7,734 nucleotides of DNA. Origin: Methanoregula sp. Its GTDB lineage: Archaea; Halobacteriota; Methanomicrobia; Methanomicrobiales; Methanospirillaceae. The notes beneath the pieces are model-generated. The model was not told where the DNA came from, ran no database searches, and saw only the letters and a list, made by a program, of their open reading frames with translations. The stretch spans positions 1 to 7,734 of the forward strand of contig JAQWDG010000074.1 in NCBI GenBank assembly GCA_028705545.1, given 5' to 3'. Positions 1-5,419 of this stretch are shown here, in pieces (position 1 is the stretch's first letter; each line of letters begins with the position of its first letter). A program made the position numbers and the translations under genes.

Positions 1-72
1 CTCCGCACCATTGATGCCGCTGCAAAAACTGCCGCTATCGGCCTGCTTGCGCAGTTCACGCGGGTCGATTAA
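1..72 (+). CDS. 3' end of an upstream gene, possibly GTP-dependent dephospho-CoA kinase (DUF359)
   Basis: Frame 1 is open from the window edge to a TAA at 70-72 and gives 23 residues ending in QFTRVD. The gene starts outside the window. The tail is too short to identify by itself. In many euryarchaea the gene just before S24e encodes the DUF359 GTP-dependent dephospho-CoA kinase of coenzyme A synthesis, and a helical tail after a final strand would suit that family, but this is an inference from gene order only. A terminator hairpin follows the stop codon directly, so this is the last gene of its transcript. Confidence 0.5.
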   Translation, partial: LRTIDAAAKTAAIGLLAQFTRVD

Positions 73-75
73 ACC

Positions 76-106
76 CCGGGTAACACCCGGTTTTTTCTCT
101 TTTTTT
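76..106 (+). terminator. Hairpin and T-tract terminator after the upstream gene
   Basis: A perfect 5-bp stem, CCGGG (76-80) with CCCGG (86-90) and a TAACA loop, is followed by TTTTTT, CTC and a second run of T up to 106. It begins 4 nt after the stop codon. Both stem-loop and T-rich tract are present, although T-rich tracts alone can stop archaeal RNA polymerase. It separates the upstream gene from the S24e operon. Confidence 0.75.
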
Positions 107-140
107 CGGGATAACAAGGCCCGGTTCCTTCAGGGTCAGG

Positions 141-149
141 TTTTAAATA
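141..149 (+). promoter_or_regulatory. Probable TATA box of the S24e operon
   Basis: TTTTAAATA lies in an AT-rich pocket after the terminator and 31 nt before the S24e start codon. With the usual archaeal spacing of about 25 nt, transcription would begin near 168-174, leaving a leader of only about 6-12 nt. A second AT-rich element, TATAATTA (161-168), is too near the start codon to be the TATA box unless the transcript were leaderless or started inside the gene. Confidence 0.55.
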
Positions 150-179
150 ACACGGTTTCCTATAATTACAGGATATCCG

Positions 180-479
180 ATGGACTTTAAGATCGAGAGC
201 GATAAAAGGAATGAGCTTTTATCACGGCGAGAGGTTGAGTTTACTCTCACATATGATGGTGCAACGCCATCCCGCACGCAGATTATCGGCAAGCTGTGCG
301 CACTTCTCAATGTAAAAGAGCCCCAGGTTGTTCTTGACAGCCTCAAGAGCAACTTCGGTAAGACCGTTGTCACCGGCCAGGCACGTGTATACGAAACCGA
401 AGACGCAAAGAAGAAGACCGAACGCCCGTACCTCTCGGCACGGGGCATGCCCAAGCCCAAGGAAGAAGGAGCTGCATAA
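180..479 (+). CDS. rps24e: Small ribosomal subunit protein eS24 (S24e)
   Basis: A 99-residue protein of the archaeal/eukaryotic S24e family, a component of the small ribosomal subunit with no bacterial counterpart. The N-terminal strand MDFKIESDKRNELLSRREV, the segment TYDGATPSR, and the later FGKTVVTGQARVYET are typical of the family, and the length is normal. The C-terminus is basic and proline-containing (KKKTERPYLSARGMPKPKE). The ATG at 180 is the only sensible start. The sequence before it offers only a weak AGGA (170-173), in keeping with a short leader. S27ae begins 2 nt after the stop codon, so the two are cotranscribed and probably translationally coupled. Confidence 0.95.
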   Translation: MDFKIESDKRNELLSRREVEFTLTYDGATPSRTQIIGKLCALLNVKEPQVVLDSLKSNFGKTVVTGQARVYETEDAKKKTERPYLSARGMPKPKEEGAA

Positions 480-481
480 GT

Positions 482-664
482 ATGGCAGCGGCAAAGAAGG
501 CAGCAGCAAAAGGTCCGTCACGCAGCGCGTTTTTCAAGGTTGAAGGGGACAAGGTCACCACCACAAAGAAATACTGCCCCCGCTGCGGGCCCGGCGTCAT
601 GATGGCCGACCACAAGGACCGTGTTGCCTGCGGAAAGTGTGGATACACAGAATTCAAGAAATAA
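482..664 (+). CDS. rps27ae: Small ribosomal subunit protein eS31 (S27ae), zinc-ribbon
   Basis: A 60-residue protein of the S27ae family, which in eukaryotes is made as a fusion to ubiquitin and in archaea stands alone, as here. Four cysteines form a C2-C2 zinc ribbon: Cys32-Pro-Arg-Cys35 and Cys50-Gly-Lys-Cys53, with the family-typical KYCPRCG and CGKCGYTEF contexts. The N-terminus is a flexible Ala/Lys-rich tail (MAAAKKAAAKGPSRS). GGAG at 468-471, inside the S24e coding end, sits 10 nt before the ATG and supports this start. The 2-nt gap from S24e and 9-nt gap to Kae1-Bud32 place it mid-operon. Confidence 0.95.
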   Translation: MAAAKKAAAKGPSRSAFFKVEGDKVTTTKKYCPRCGPGVMMADHKDRVACGKCGYTEFKK

Positions 665-673
665 GATCATCAG

Positions 674-2260
674 ATGCCTGATTTTGGGCAGATTCTCGGC
701 ATTGAGGGGACTGCATGGAACCTCAGCGCCGCTCTTTTTGATACCGATCTTCTGGCACTCTGTTCGCGCCCGTACTCCCCGGCACATGGGGGGATACACC
801 CACGGGAAGCTGCTCAGCACCATGCCTCTGTCATAAAAGAGGTGATTGGTGAAGTGCTTACAGAGCCGGAGAAGATCACCGGGATCGCGTTCTCTCAGGG
901 GCCGGGTCTCGGGCCCTGCCTCCGTACCGTTGCAACTGCGGCACGATCGCTCGCTCTCGCGCTCGATGTCCCGCTTGCCGGTGTCAACCACTGCGTTGCC
1001 CACGTGGAGATCGGATGCTGGGCCACCGGGTGTAAAGACCCGATCGTGCTCTACGCGAGCGGGGCAAACACGCAGGTCATCGGTTACCTCAACGGAAGGT
1101 ACCGCATTTTTGGCGAGACGCTCGATATTGGCATGGGAAACGCGCTCGACAAATTTGCCCGGGCAAAGGACCTGCCCCACCCGGGCGGCCCGCTGATCGA
1201 GGCGCAGGCAAAGGCCGGGAACTATTTCGAGCTCCCGTACACGGTCAAAGGCATGGACCTCGCGTTCTCGGGCCTTGTCTCGGCCGCAAAGGATTCGAAA
1301 ATGCCGCTTCCCGATGTCTGCTGCAGCCTGCAGGAGACCGCGTTTGCGATGTGCGTGGAAGTGACCGAGCGGGCGCTTTCGCTCACCGGAAAAGACGAGG
1401 TGCTCCTTGTCGGGGGCGTGGGCGCGAACTCGCGGCTCCAGGAGATGCTCCGTATCATGTGCGAGGAGCGCAGGGCAAAATTCTACGTGCCCGAACGGAA
1501 ATATCTCGGCGACAACGGCGCGATGATCGCATACACGGGAAAACTGATGCTCGAGAGCGGGCAGTCGCTTCCCATCGAAGAATCGCGTGTCAACCCCAGC
1601 TTCCGTTCGGATGAAGTAGACGTGACCTGGAAGCACGACGAGCACCGGCCCACAACGGTTACCAACCGCGCTGCCACAACAGCGCAACGGCGCGGTGCCG
1701 AGGCTGTCGTCACGTTCCGTGACGGGAATGCAATAAAACAGCGGCAGTCCAAGCGCTACCGTGTACCGGCGCTTGACAGGAAACTTATCGCAGAGCGCAC
1801 GCGGGCCGAAGCCCGGCTCATCCACACGGCACGCAAGGCCGGCGTCCCGACACCGGTAATTTCCGACATCACGCACGATACGATTGTTATGGAGCAGATC
1901 GCAGGAACGCTTCTTACCGAATCGCTTAGTGCCCTGCACTGCGAAGAGGCCGGGCGGATAGTGGGAAGACTCCATACCGCGGGCATCATGCACGGGGACC
2001 TCACCTCCAGCAACATGATCCTGAGGGAGAGCGACGGCCGGTGCGTGTTGATCGATTTCGGTCTTGCACAGGCAACATCCGAGATCGAACAGCGGGGCGT
2101 GGACATCCACGTCATGTTCCAGACCCTTTCGAGCACCAACCCGAAAGACGCCCCGAACCTGAAAGCCGCATTTGCCCGGGGGTATGCGGAGACCTTTGCC
2201 GGTGCCGGAGACGTGCTCAAACGCGAAGAAGAGATCGAACTCAGGGGGAGATACCTGTGA
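674..2260 (+). CDS. Kae1-Bud32 fusion: KEOPS tRNA threonylcarbamoyltransferase with atypical kinase/ATPase
   Basis: A 528-residue two-domain protein of the KEOPS complex, which makes N6-threonylcarbamoyladenosine (t6A) at position 37 of ANN-decoding tRNAs. Residues 7 to about 316 are Kae1 (ASKHA fold; TsaD/Qri7 relative): LGIEGTAWNLSAA near the start, the metal-binding His106 and His110 in NHCVAH, Tyr127 in LYASGANTQ and Asp280 in YLGDNGAM. After a polar linker, about 317-338, comes Bud32, a small RIO-like kinase acting mainly as an ATPase: GAEAVV nucleotide loop (341-346), lysines around 355-360, catalytic HGDLTSSN (440-447, Asp442), IDFG (460-463, Asp461) and a C-terminal RGRYL as expected for Bud32. 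All key residues are present, so both halves look active. The fusion is known in several euryarchaea. No clear Shine-Dalgarno stands before the ATG, so coupling to S27ae 9 nt upstream is likely. Confidence 0.95.
   Translation: MPDFGQILGIEGTAWNLSAALFDTDLLALCSRPYSPAHGGIHPREAAQHHASVIKEVIGEVLTEPEKITGIAFSQGPGLGPCLRTVATAARSLALALDVPLAGVNHCVAHVEIGCWATGCKDPIVLYASGANTQVIGYLNGRYRIFGETLDIGMGNALDKFARAKDLPHPGGPLIEAQAKAGNYFELPYTVKGMDLAFSGLVSAAKDSKMPLPDVCCSLQETAFAMCVEVTERALSLTGKDEVLLVGGVGANSRLQEMLRIMCEERRAKFYVPERKYLGDNGAMIAYTGKLMLESGQSLPIEESRVNPSFRSDEVDVTWKHDEHRPTTVTNRAATTAQRRGAEAVVTFRDGNAIKQRQSKRYRVPALDRKLIAERTRAEARLIHTARKAGVPTPVISDITHDTIVMEQIAGTLLTESLSALHCEEAGRIVGRLHTAGIMHGDLTSSNMILRESDGRCVLIDFGLAQATSEIEQRGVDIHVMFQTLSSTNPKDAPNLKAAFARGYAETFAGAGDVLKREEEIELRGRYL
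2244..2250 (+). promoter_or_regulatory. Ribosome binding site that fixes the XTP pyrophosphatase start
   Basis: GGGGGAG lies inside the last codons of Kae1-Bud32, 6 nt before a GTG at 2257. That GTG overlaps the TGA stop of the upstream gene (GTGA). This supports a GTG start and translational coupling rather than any upstream in-frame codon. Confidence 0.75.
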
Positions 2261-2862
2261 CCGTACCGGTGTTTACGATTGTCACCAGCAACGCAAACAA
2301 GGCGAGAGAAGTAGCCGCATTTTTTGCCGGGACGGCAACAGTCCGGCACGTGGCGCTCGAAATCCCCGAACTCCGTTCGGATGACGTGGCGGTCATCGCC
2401 CGGGAGAAAGCCCGGTACGCGTTTGGGGTTTTACACGAGCCGCTCATCGTTGACGACACAGCGTTTGCTATCGACGCGCTCCACGGGTTCCCCGGGCCGT
2501 ACGCCGCCTACGTGCTCACAGCGATCGGCAACCAGGGAATCCTCCGGCTCATGGAGGGGATCGCAAACCGGGGCGCCGGGTTCACTACCGCGATTGCGTA
2601 TGCGGACAGTACCAGCCTTTACGATTTTTCCGGCACTATCCGCGGCACGATCACCACCGCACCCCGGGGCTCTGCCGGGTTCGGATACGACCCGATCTTC
2701 GAGGTCGCCGGTCGGACGCTTGCCGAGATCCCGCTCGAAGAAAAAAGCGTAATCTCCCACCGTGCACGCGCCCTTGCCGCATTCCGGGACTGGTACGCAG
2801 ATCGTCAGAAACAGGAACGAACGGACTCAAAACAGTTAAGAGATCGAAGAACATTGTTATAA
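2257..2862 (+). CDS. Non-canonical purine NTP (XTP/dITP) pyrophosphatase, RdgB/HAM1 family
   Basis: A 201-residue house-cleaning enzyme that hydrolyses XTP, ITP and dITP to monophosphate plus pyrophosphate in the cytosol, keeping deaminated purines out of nucleic acids. Family landmarks appear in order: the substrate-binding TSNANK (10-15), the acidic VDDTAFAIDAL (65-75) followed by GFPGPYAAYV (77-86), then GFGYDPIFEV (141-150) and EEKSVISHRARAL (161-173), which holds base- and metal-contacting residues. Length and order match archaeal members. The start is GTG at 2257, set by a strong Shine-Dalgarno and the GTGA overlap. The coding frame is also open further upstream inside Kae1-Bud32, but that extension has no family match. 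The charged tail after about residue 180 is probably disordered. The overlap places it firmly in the same transcript as Kae1-Bud32. Confidence 0.93.
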   Translation: MTVPVFTIVTSNANKAREVAAFFAGTATVRHVALEIPELRSDDVAVIAREKARYAFGVLHEPLIVDDTAFAIDALHGFPGPYAAYVLTAIGNQGILRLMEGIANRGAGFTTAIAYADSTSLYDFSGTIRGTITTAPRGSAGFGYDPIFEVAGRTLAEIPLEEKSVISHRARALAAFRDWYADRQKQERTDSKQLRDRRTLL

Positions 2863-2887
2863 GGGCAGACAGGAGTGAACACATAAC

Positions 2888-3034
2888 ATGGCAAAGTTCC
2901 CCGAAGCCGAAGCCCGGCTCCTTAACGTGAAAATATGCATGCACTGCAATGCACGTAATGCAATCCGTGCGACCAGCTGCCGCAAGTGCGGGTACAAGAA
3001 CCTGCGGCCGAAAAACAAGGAACGAAAAGCGTAA
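2888..3034 (+). CDS. rpl40e: Large ribosomal subunit protein eL40 (L40e), zinc-ribbon
   Basis: A 48-residue ribosomal protein, short enough for automated callers to miss. It reads MAKFPEAEARLLNVKICMHC and continues with the second half of a zinc ribbon. The four zinc cysteines are Cys17-x2-Cys20 and Cys31-x2-Cys34, followed by the family-typical GYKNLRPK and a basic end. L40e, like S27ae, is a ubiquitin fusion in eukaryotes and free in archaea. GGAGTGA at 2872-2878 lies 9 nt before the ATG. It starts 25 nt after the XTP pyrophosphatase stop and closes the operon. A TTATAA at 2856-2861 could give an extra internal promoter, but with standard spacing the transcript would begin after the Shine-Dalgarno, so readthrough is more likely. 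Confidence 0.93.
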   Translation: MAKFPEAEARLLNVKICMHCNARNAIRATSCRKCGYKNLRPKNKERKA

Positions 3035-3035
3035 C

Positions 3036-3078
3036 TTTTCTCTTTTATTTAATATTTTTTTAAGGATTTCTCCTAAAA
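3036..3078. terminator. T-rich, probably bidirectional terminator between convergent genes
   Basis: Directly after the L40e stop the + strand carries several T-runs, including seven T (3056-3062). This suits archaeal T-tract termination. The adjoining TTTTAAGGA / TCCTAAAA (about 3058-3078) forms an imperfect hairpin with a TTTC loop and one unpaired base. Read on the minus strand, that hairpin lies right behind the stop codon of the convergent gene, so the element may end both transcripts. Confidence 0.6.
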
Positions 3079-3729
3079 TTATGCAGAGTAATACGTTACA
3101 CGTTTTCCTTTCTGCGCATATTCCCCGGCAAAGGTCTCAAGGTTGCGCTTGTACCCGATCCGGTCGACAAATCCGAGTTTCTTTAAGTTTTCCCGCACCC
3201 TCATCACATCGGCTTCATCCGCCCAGTCTTTTGTGTACACATAAATAACCCTGCGGCTGTCCCGCGAGTCCGGGTTGGGTTTTGCGGTACTGACCTTTGC
3301 GGAGATCCCGAGATCGAGGGTAACCGTGGCATCGCGGACCTTTTTCCATGCATCGTCGGCAGTTTCCGGTTCCTGGAAGATCAGCCACTTGCCGGCATGC
3401 TCGTCCTCGATGGCTTCGGGAGCGCTGCCCGGCGCGTCTTGGACAATCCAGTACATCTGGGTGGTCTTTGAAGGAAGGACTCCTTCCCCGGCGCAGAGCA
3501 TTGCATAGATCTTGTCAACGGATCCAAACCGGCCGTTGAGCGCATCTGCCAGCTGCGGGTACTCCTCACCAAACTTCGCAAACGTTTCGTTTATGTCCGC
3601 GGTGAAGTCAACCCCTCCTTCAACAAGGGTATAGAGATACTTTCCCTTTTCCCGGAGGTTCCGGGTAAGGAGGTGCTCGAAGATGCCATATGCCACATCG
3701 GCCAGAGCTTCGGAATCGACTTCGTCCAT
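3079..3729 (-). CDS. Conserved archaeal protein of unknown function, possibly DUF1917/BLES03-like
   Basis: A 216-residue soluble protein with no signal peptide or membrane segment. Two parts can be seen. Residues 1-80 are acidic and helical (MDEVDSEALADVAYGIFEHL, then TADINETFAKFGEEYPQLAD). Residues about 92-215 look like one alpha/beta domain: QMYWIVQDAP, GKWLIFQEPE, DDAWKKVRDAT, VIYVYTKDW, then a helix and YKRNLETFAGEYAQKG. The pattern W-x-I-V, GKW-hydrophobic-F, acidic-x-x-W-x-K-V resembles what I recall of the DUF1917/BLES03 group (eIF4E-like fold), sometimes named putative phosphothreonine lyase-like. This match is from memory and weak, and no catalytic residues can be assigned. The ATG at 3729 is preceded only by a weak GGT. 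The gene is convergent with L40e and divergent from htpX. The gene call is firm; the function is not. Confidence 0.85.
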   Translation of the reverse strand: MDEVDSEALADVAYGIFEHLLTRNLREKGKYLYTLVEGGVDFTADINETFAKFGEEYPQLADALNGRFGSVDKIYAMLCAGEGVLPSKTTQMYWIVQDAPGSAPEAIEDEHAGKWLIFQEPETADDAWKKVRDATVTLDLGISAKVSTAKPNPDSRDSRRVIYVYTKDWADEADVMRVRENLKKLGFVDRIGYKRNLETFAGEYAQKGKRVTYYSA

Positions 3730-3767
3730 AGTGTACCGATCACGTGTTCTGGCGAAAAATAGTTTCT

Positions 3768-3782
3768 GATTTTTAAAAAATC
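3768..3782. promoter_or_regulatory. AT-rich near-palindrome, likely shared TATA region of the divergent genes
   Basis: GATTTTTAAAAAATC is one base from a perfect palindrome. It lies 38-53 nt before the minus-strand start at 3729 and 65-80 nt before the + strand start at 3848. Either strand reads as a TATA-like TTTTTAAAAA. With standard spacing the minus transcript would begin near 3745-3750 (leader about 15-20 nt) and the plus transcript near 3800 (leader about 45 nt). No other AT-rich block of this quality exists between the two genes. Confidence 0.5.
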
Positions 3783-3847
3783 TGTGTTCACGGTCACAAA
3801 CAGATATTCCCGACGCTCACCGTCGCTCATGATACCCATGGAGCACT

Positions 3848-4786
3848 ATGATATTCGAATGGTTTAAGAGCCGAAAAAACGAAAACATACCACTTATGGA
3901 ATGGAAACGAGACTGGGGCCTGACGGCCCGGGTATTGCTGACGGGATTTTTGCTTTTCGTGCTTTACCTCGCATTCATGACGGTACTTGTGCTGCTCTTC
4001 CCCTCGGCCAGCATCTTTCTGATTGTCGGGCTTGCGGTTGTCATGGGCCTTGTCCAGTTTTTTTTCTCGGACAAGATGGTGCTCTGGAGTACGGGCTCGC
4101 GTATCATCGAGGATGACGAGTATCCCGAACTCCACCGGACGATCGAGAAACTCTGCAGCGAGGCAGACCTCCCAATGCCAAAGATTGCCATTATGCAGAG
4201 CCCGGTCCCCAATGCATTTGCAACCGGCCGGAGCCCGAAACATGCGGTGGTCGCCTGCACGGACTCAATCATGCGCATCCTTTCACGGGACGAGCTCGAA
4301 GCCGTACTCGCCCACGAACTCTCGCATGTCAAGAACCGCGATATCTTGACAATGACGCTCGCGAGCTTTGTCGCGATGATCGCATCGATGATCATGCAGA
4401 GTTTCTTCTTTTCTGCGCTCTTTGGCGGGAACAACCGCGAGAATGGCGGGGCTTGGATTGTCGTGTGGATCCTTTCGATCATTGTCTATGCCTTAAGCAC
4501 GCTCCTGATGCTTGCCCTTTCCCGGTACCGCGAATTTGCCGCGGACCGGGGCAGCGCCCTTATCACAAGAAACCCGCGTGCGCTCATCTCGGCATTAAAC
4601 AAGATCAGCGGACGGATGGATACGATCCCGCCGGAGGCAAAAGCCAAGGTGGAAGGCGCAAATGCGTTCTTTATCATCCCGGCTCTCTCGGGAAACACGA
4701 TCATGGAGCTCTTCTCCACCCACCCGCCAACAGAAAAGAGGATCGCGGCGCTCGAAAAGATCGAGGCCGAACTCCGCGGATACTAA
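3848..4786 (+). CDS. htpX: HtpX-type membrane zinc metalloprotease (M48 family)
   Basis: A 312-residue integral membrane protease expected to degrade misfolded or damaged membrane proteins. The zinc site is complete: HELSH at 156-160 (His156, Glu157, His160) and the third ligand Glu229 in SRYREFAADRGSA. The late motif STHPPTEKRI (290-299) is also typical of M48. Hydrophobic segments lie at about 26-50, 54-74, 168-192 and 203-225, the first two before the catalytic site and the second two between HExxH and Glu229, as in HtpX. GGAG (3840-3843) lies 4 nt before ATG 3848. Many relatives as I recall begin near MEWKRDWGLT, which here is Met17 (ATG 3896), so a shorter 296-residue product is possible. 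The gene is monocistronic, with divergent genes before it and a T-tract after it. Confidence 0.93.
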   Translation: MIFEWFKSRKNENIPLMEWKRDWGLTARVLLTGFLLFVLYLAFMTVLVLLFPSASIFLIVGLAVVMGLVQFFFSDKMVLWSTGSRIIEDDEYPELHRTIEKLCSEADLPMPKIAIMQSPVPNAFATGRSPKHAVVACTDSIMRILSRDELEAVLAHELSHVKNRDILTMTLASFVAMIASMIMQSFFFSALFGGNNRENGGAWIVVWILSIIVYALSTLLMLALSRYREFAADRGSALITRNPRALISALNKISGRMDTIPPEAKAKVEGANAFFIIPALSGNTIMELFSTHPPTEKRIAALEKIEAELRGY

Positions 4787-4799
4787 ATCCCCGGACACA

Positions 4800-4825
4800 T
4801 TTTTGTTTTTCTTTTTGATCTTTTC
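4800..4825 (+). terminator. T-tract terminator after htpX
   Basis: Thirteen nt after the htpX stop codon the strand carries T-runs broken by single G or C bases (TTTTTGTTTTTCTTTTT, then TTTT). There is no preceding stem. This fits archaeal intrinsic termination on oligo-T and separates htpX from the tRNA genes. Confidence 0.7.
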
Positions 4826-4861
4826 CTGAGGAACACGCGAATACCGGATCAGAGAAGTAAG

Positions 4862-4870
4862 CATTAATAT
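4862..4870 (+). promoter_or_regulatory. TATA box for the tRNA pair
   Basis: CATTAATAT lies about 30-38 nt before the first tRNA base at 4900. Transcription would start near 4891, giving a 5' leader of about 9 nt for RNase P to remove. It is the only good AT-rich box between the htpX terminator and the tRNAs. Confidence 0.6.
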
Positions 4871-4899
4871 TCCTCCCCGCCTAAATTGTAGAGCGCAGT

Positions 4900-4970
4900 G
4901 CATCGATGGTCTAGAGGTATGACTTAGGCCTTCCAAGCCTATAGCCCGGGTTCGATTCCCGGTCGATGCA
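4900..4970 (+). tRNA. tRNA-Gly, anticodon UCC
   Basis: A full cloverleaf folds. The acceptor stem GCATCGA (4900-4906) pairs with TCGATGC (4963-4969), with discriminator A at 4970. The D stem GTC pairs with GAC. The anticodon stem TAGGC pairs with GCCTA around the loop CTTCCAA, giving anticodon TCC (4932-4934). The T stem CCGGG pairs with CCCGG around TTCGATT. The variable loop is short (4 nt). There is no intron and no encoded CCA; the next bases are TGC. It decodes GGA and, by wobble, GGG. Confidence 0.95.
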
Positions 4971-4973
4971 TGC

Positions 4974-5047
4974 GGGCTCGTGGTCTAGCTGGCTATGACG
5001 TCGCCTTCACACGGCGGAGGTCCTGAGTTCGAATCTCAGCGGGCCCA
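4974..5047 (+). tRNA. tRNA-Val, anticodon CAC
   Basis: The acceptor stem GGGCTCG (4974-4980) pairs with CGGGCCC (5040-5046), including one G-T wobble pair, with discriminator A at 5047. The anticodon stem TCGCC pairs with GGCGG around the loop TTCACAC, giving anticodon CAC (5008-5010), which reads GTG. The T stem CTGAG pairs with CTCAG around TTCGAAT. It has no intron and no encoded CCA. It starts just 3 nt after tRNA-Gly, so both must come from one precursor. Confidence 0.95.
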
Positions 5048-5080
5048 CTTTATACCATCCGGTTCTTGTTAACACAACGG

Positions 5081-5108
5081 TTCTGTACCCGGAACCGGCA
5101 GTACAGAA
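5081..5108 (+). repeat. 8-bp inverted repeat behind tRNA-Val, possible processing or termination hairpin
   Basis: TTCTGTAC (5081-5088) pairs with GTACAGAA (5101-5108). The 12-nt interior CCGGAACCGGCA can add two more C-G pairs. A further GAACCGG (5092-5098) is complementary to CCGGTTC (5059-5065), so an alternative fold competes with it. A run of five T follows at 5124-5128, 15 nt further on. It could end the tRNA precursor, although the gap to the T-tract is long. Confidence 0.5.
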
Positions 5109-5254
5109 ACTCCATGATTTAACCTTTTTAAGGGAAACAACCCCTGATTTTCAGGATCTCCAGTGGAAACAAAGGGGTATACATATGTTCCTCTGATTTC
5201 ACAATAGATCGCATATGCATTGCACATGCAGTTAAGATCGTGTACTGATTCAAG

Positions 5255-5291
5255 GGATCTTTTGGGCCGCGGGATTTTTTTTAAAAGATCC
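5255..5291. repeat. 9-bp perfect inverted repeat
   Basis: GGATCTTTT (5255-5263) pairs perfectly with AAAAGATCC (5283-5291) across a 19-nt loop that contains GGGCCGCGGG and eight T. The T-run is within the loop, not after the stem, so this is not a classic terminator on the + strand. A factor-binding site or a structured RNA is equally possible. Confidence 0.45.
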
Positions 5292-5296
5292 TGCCA

Positions 5297-5318
5297 CCCG
5301 GGTAAAAATGTATCCGGG
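5297..5318. repeat. 8-bp hairpin beside the previous repeat
   Basis: CCCGGGTA (5297-5304) pairs with TATCCGGG (5311-5318), one pair being G-T, around the 6-nt loop AAAATG. It starts 5 nt after the 5255-5291 repeat ends, so together they would form two consecutive stem-loops in a + strand RNA. Confidence 0.45.
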
Positions 5319-5348
5319 AAAAAGACACTCCCCCGTCTCAGGCAAATA

Positions 5349-5387
5349 CTATAAAAGGAGAAGATGTGTCGGAGATTCCGACACATC
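5349..5387 (-). terminator. Strong hairpin terminator of the tandem-repeat mini-gene
   Basis: GATGTGTCGGA (5363-5373) and TCCGACACATC (5377-5387) form an 11-bp perfect stem with a 3-nt loop. On the minus strand the stem is followed by TTCTCCTTTTATAGT, a T-rich tail, and it lies 33 nt past the stop codon of the gene at 5420-5635. On the + strand no T-tract follows, which favours the minus-strand reading. The TATAAAAGG at 5350-5358 is this tail read from the other strand and could be mistaken for a + strand promoter. Confidence 0.75.
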
Positions 5388-5419
5388 CCGTCCTTTGCAA
5401 AAATAAAGAAAATGTCGGG

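Larger units (their letters stand above)
5048..5362. other. Gene-poor region rich in inverted repeats
   Basis: About 315 nt between tRNA-Val and the terminator of the minus-strand mini-gene. Open frames here start inside the terminator hairpin or lack a ribosome binding site, have no recognisable protein features, and I do not call them. The region holds three separate inverted repeats (listed individually), short palindromes such as GTATAC, CATATG and GCATATGC (5175-5218), and a TATA-like CTTTTTAA (5123-5130). No box C (RTGATGA) is seen, so an archaeal C/D guide RNA is not supported. It may be only a tRNA trailer plus spacer, or may encode a small RNA. Confidence 0.5.

Noticed and set aside
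518..2110. A 530-codon minus-strand frame antisense to S27ae and Kae1-Bud32
   Set aside because: Long antisense frames are common opposite GC-rich genes. The + strand encodes well-recognised motifs throughout, and this frame has none.
2041..2256. In-frame upstream extension of the XTP pyrophosphatase
   Set aside because: It lies within the Bud32 coding sequence, has no family similarity, and the GTG at 2257 has an ideal ribosome binding site.
5110..5260. C/D box guide RNA suggested by repeated CTGA (5133, 5193, 5243)
   Set aside because: No box C (RTGATGA) or paired C'/D' arrangement is present at suitable spacing.
5350..5358. TATAAAAGG as a + strand promoter
   Set aside because: The expected start would fall inside the 11-bp hairpin and no + strand gene follows; it is better read as the T-rich tail of the minus-strand terminator.
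5069..5386. A 105-codon minus-strand open frame across the intergenic region
   Set aside because: It starts inside the terminator hairpin of the mini-gene, has no ribosome binding site, spans three inverted repeats and shows no protein-like pattern.
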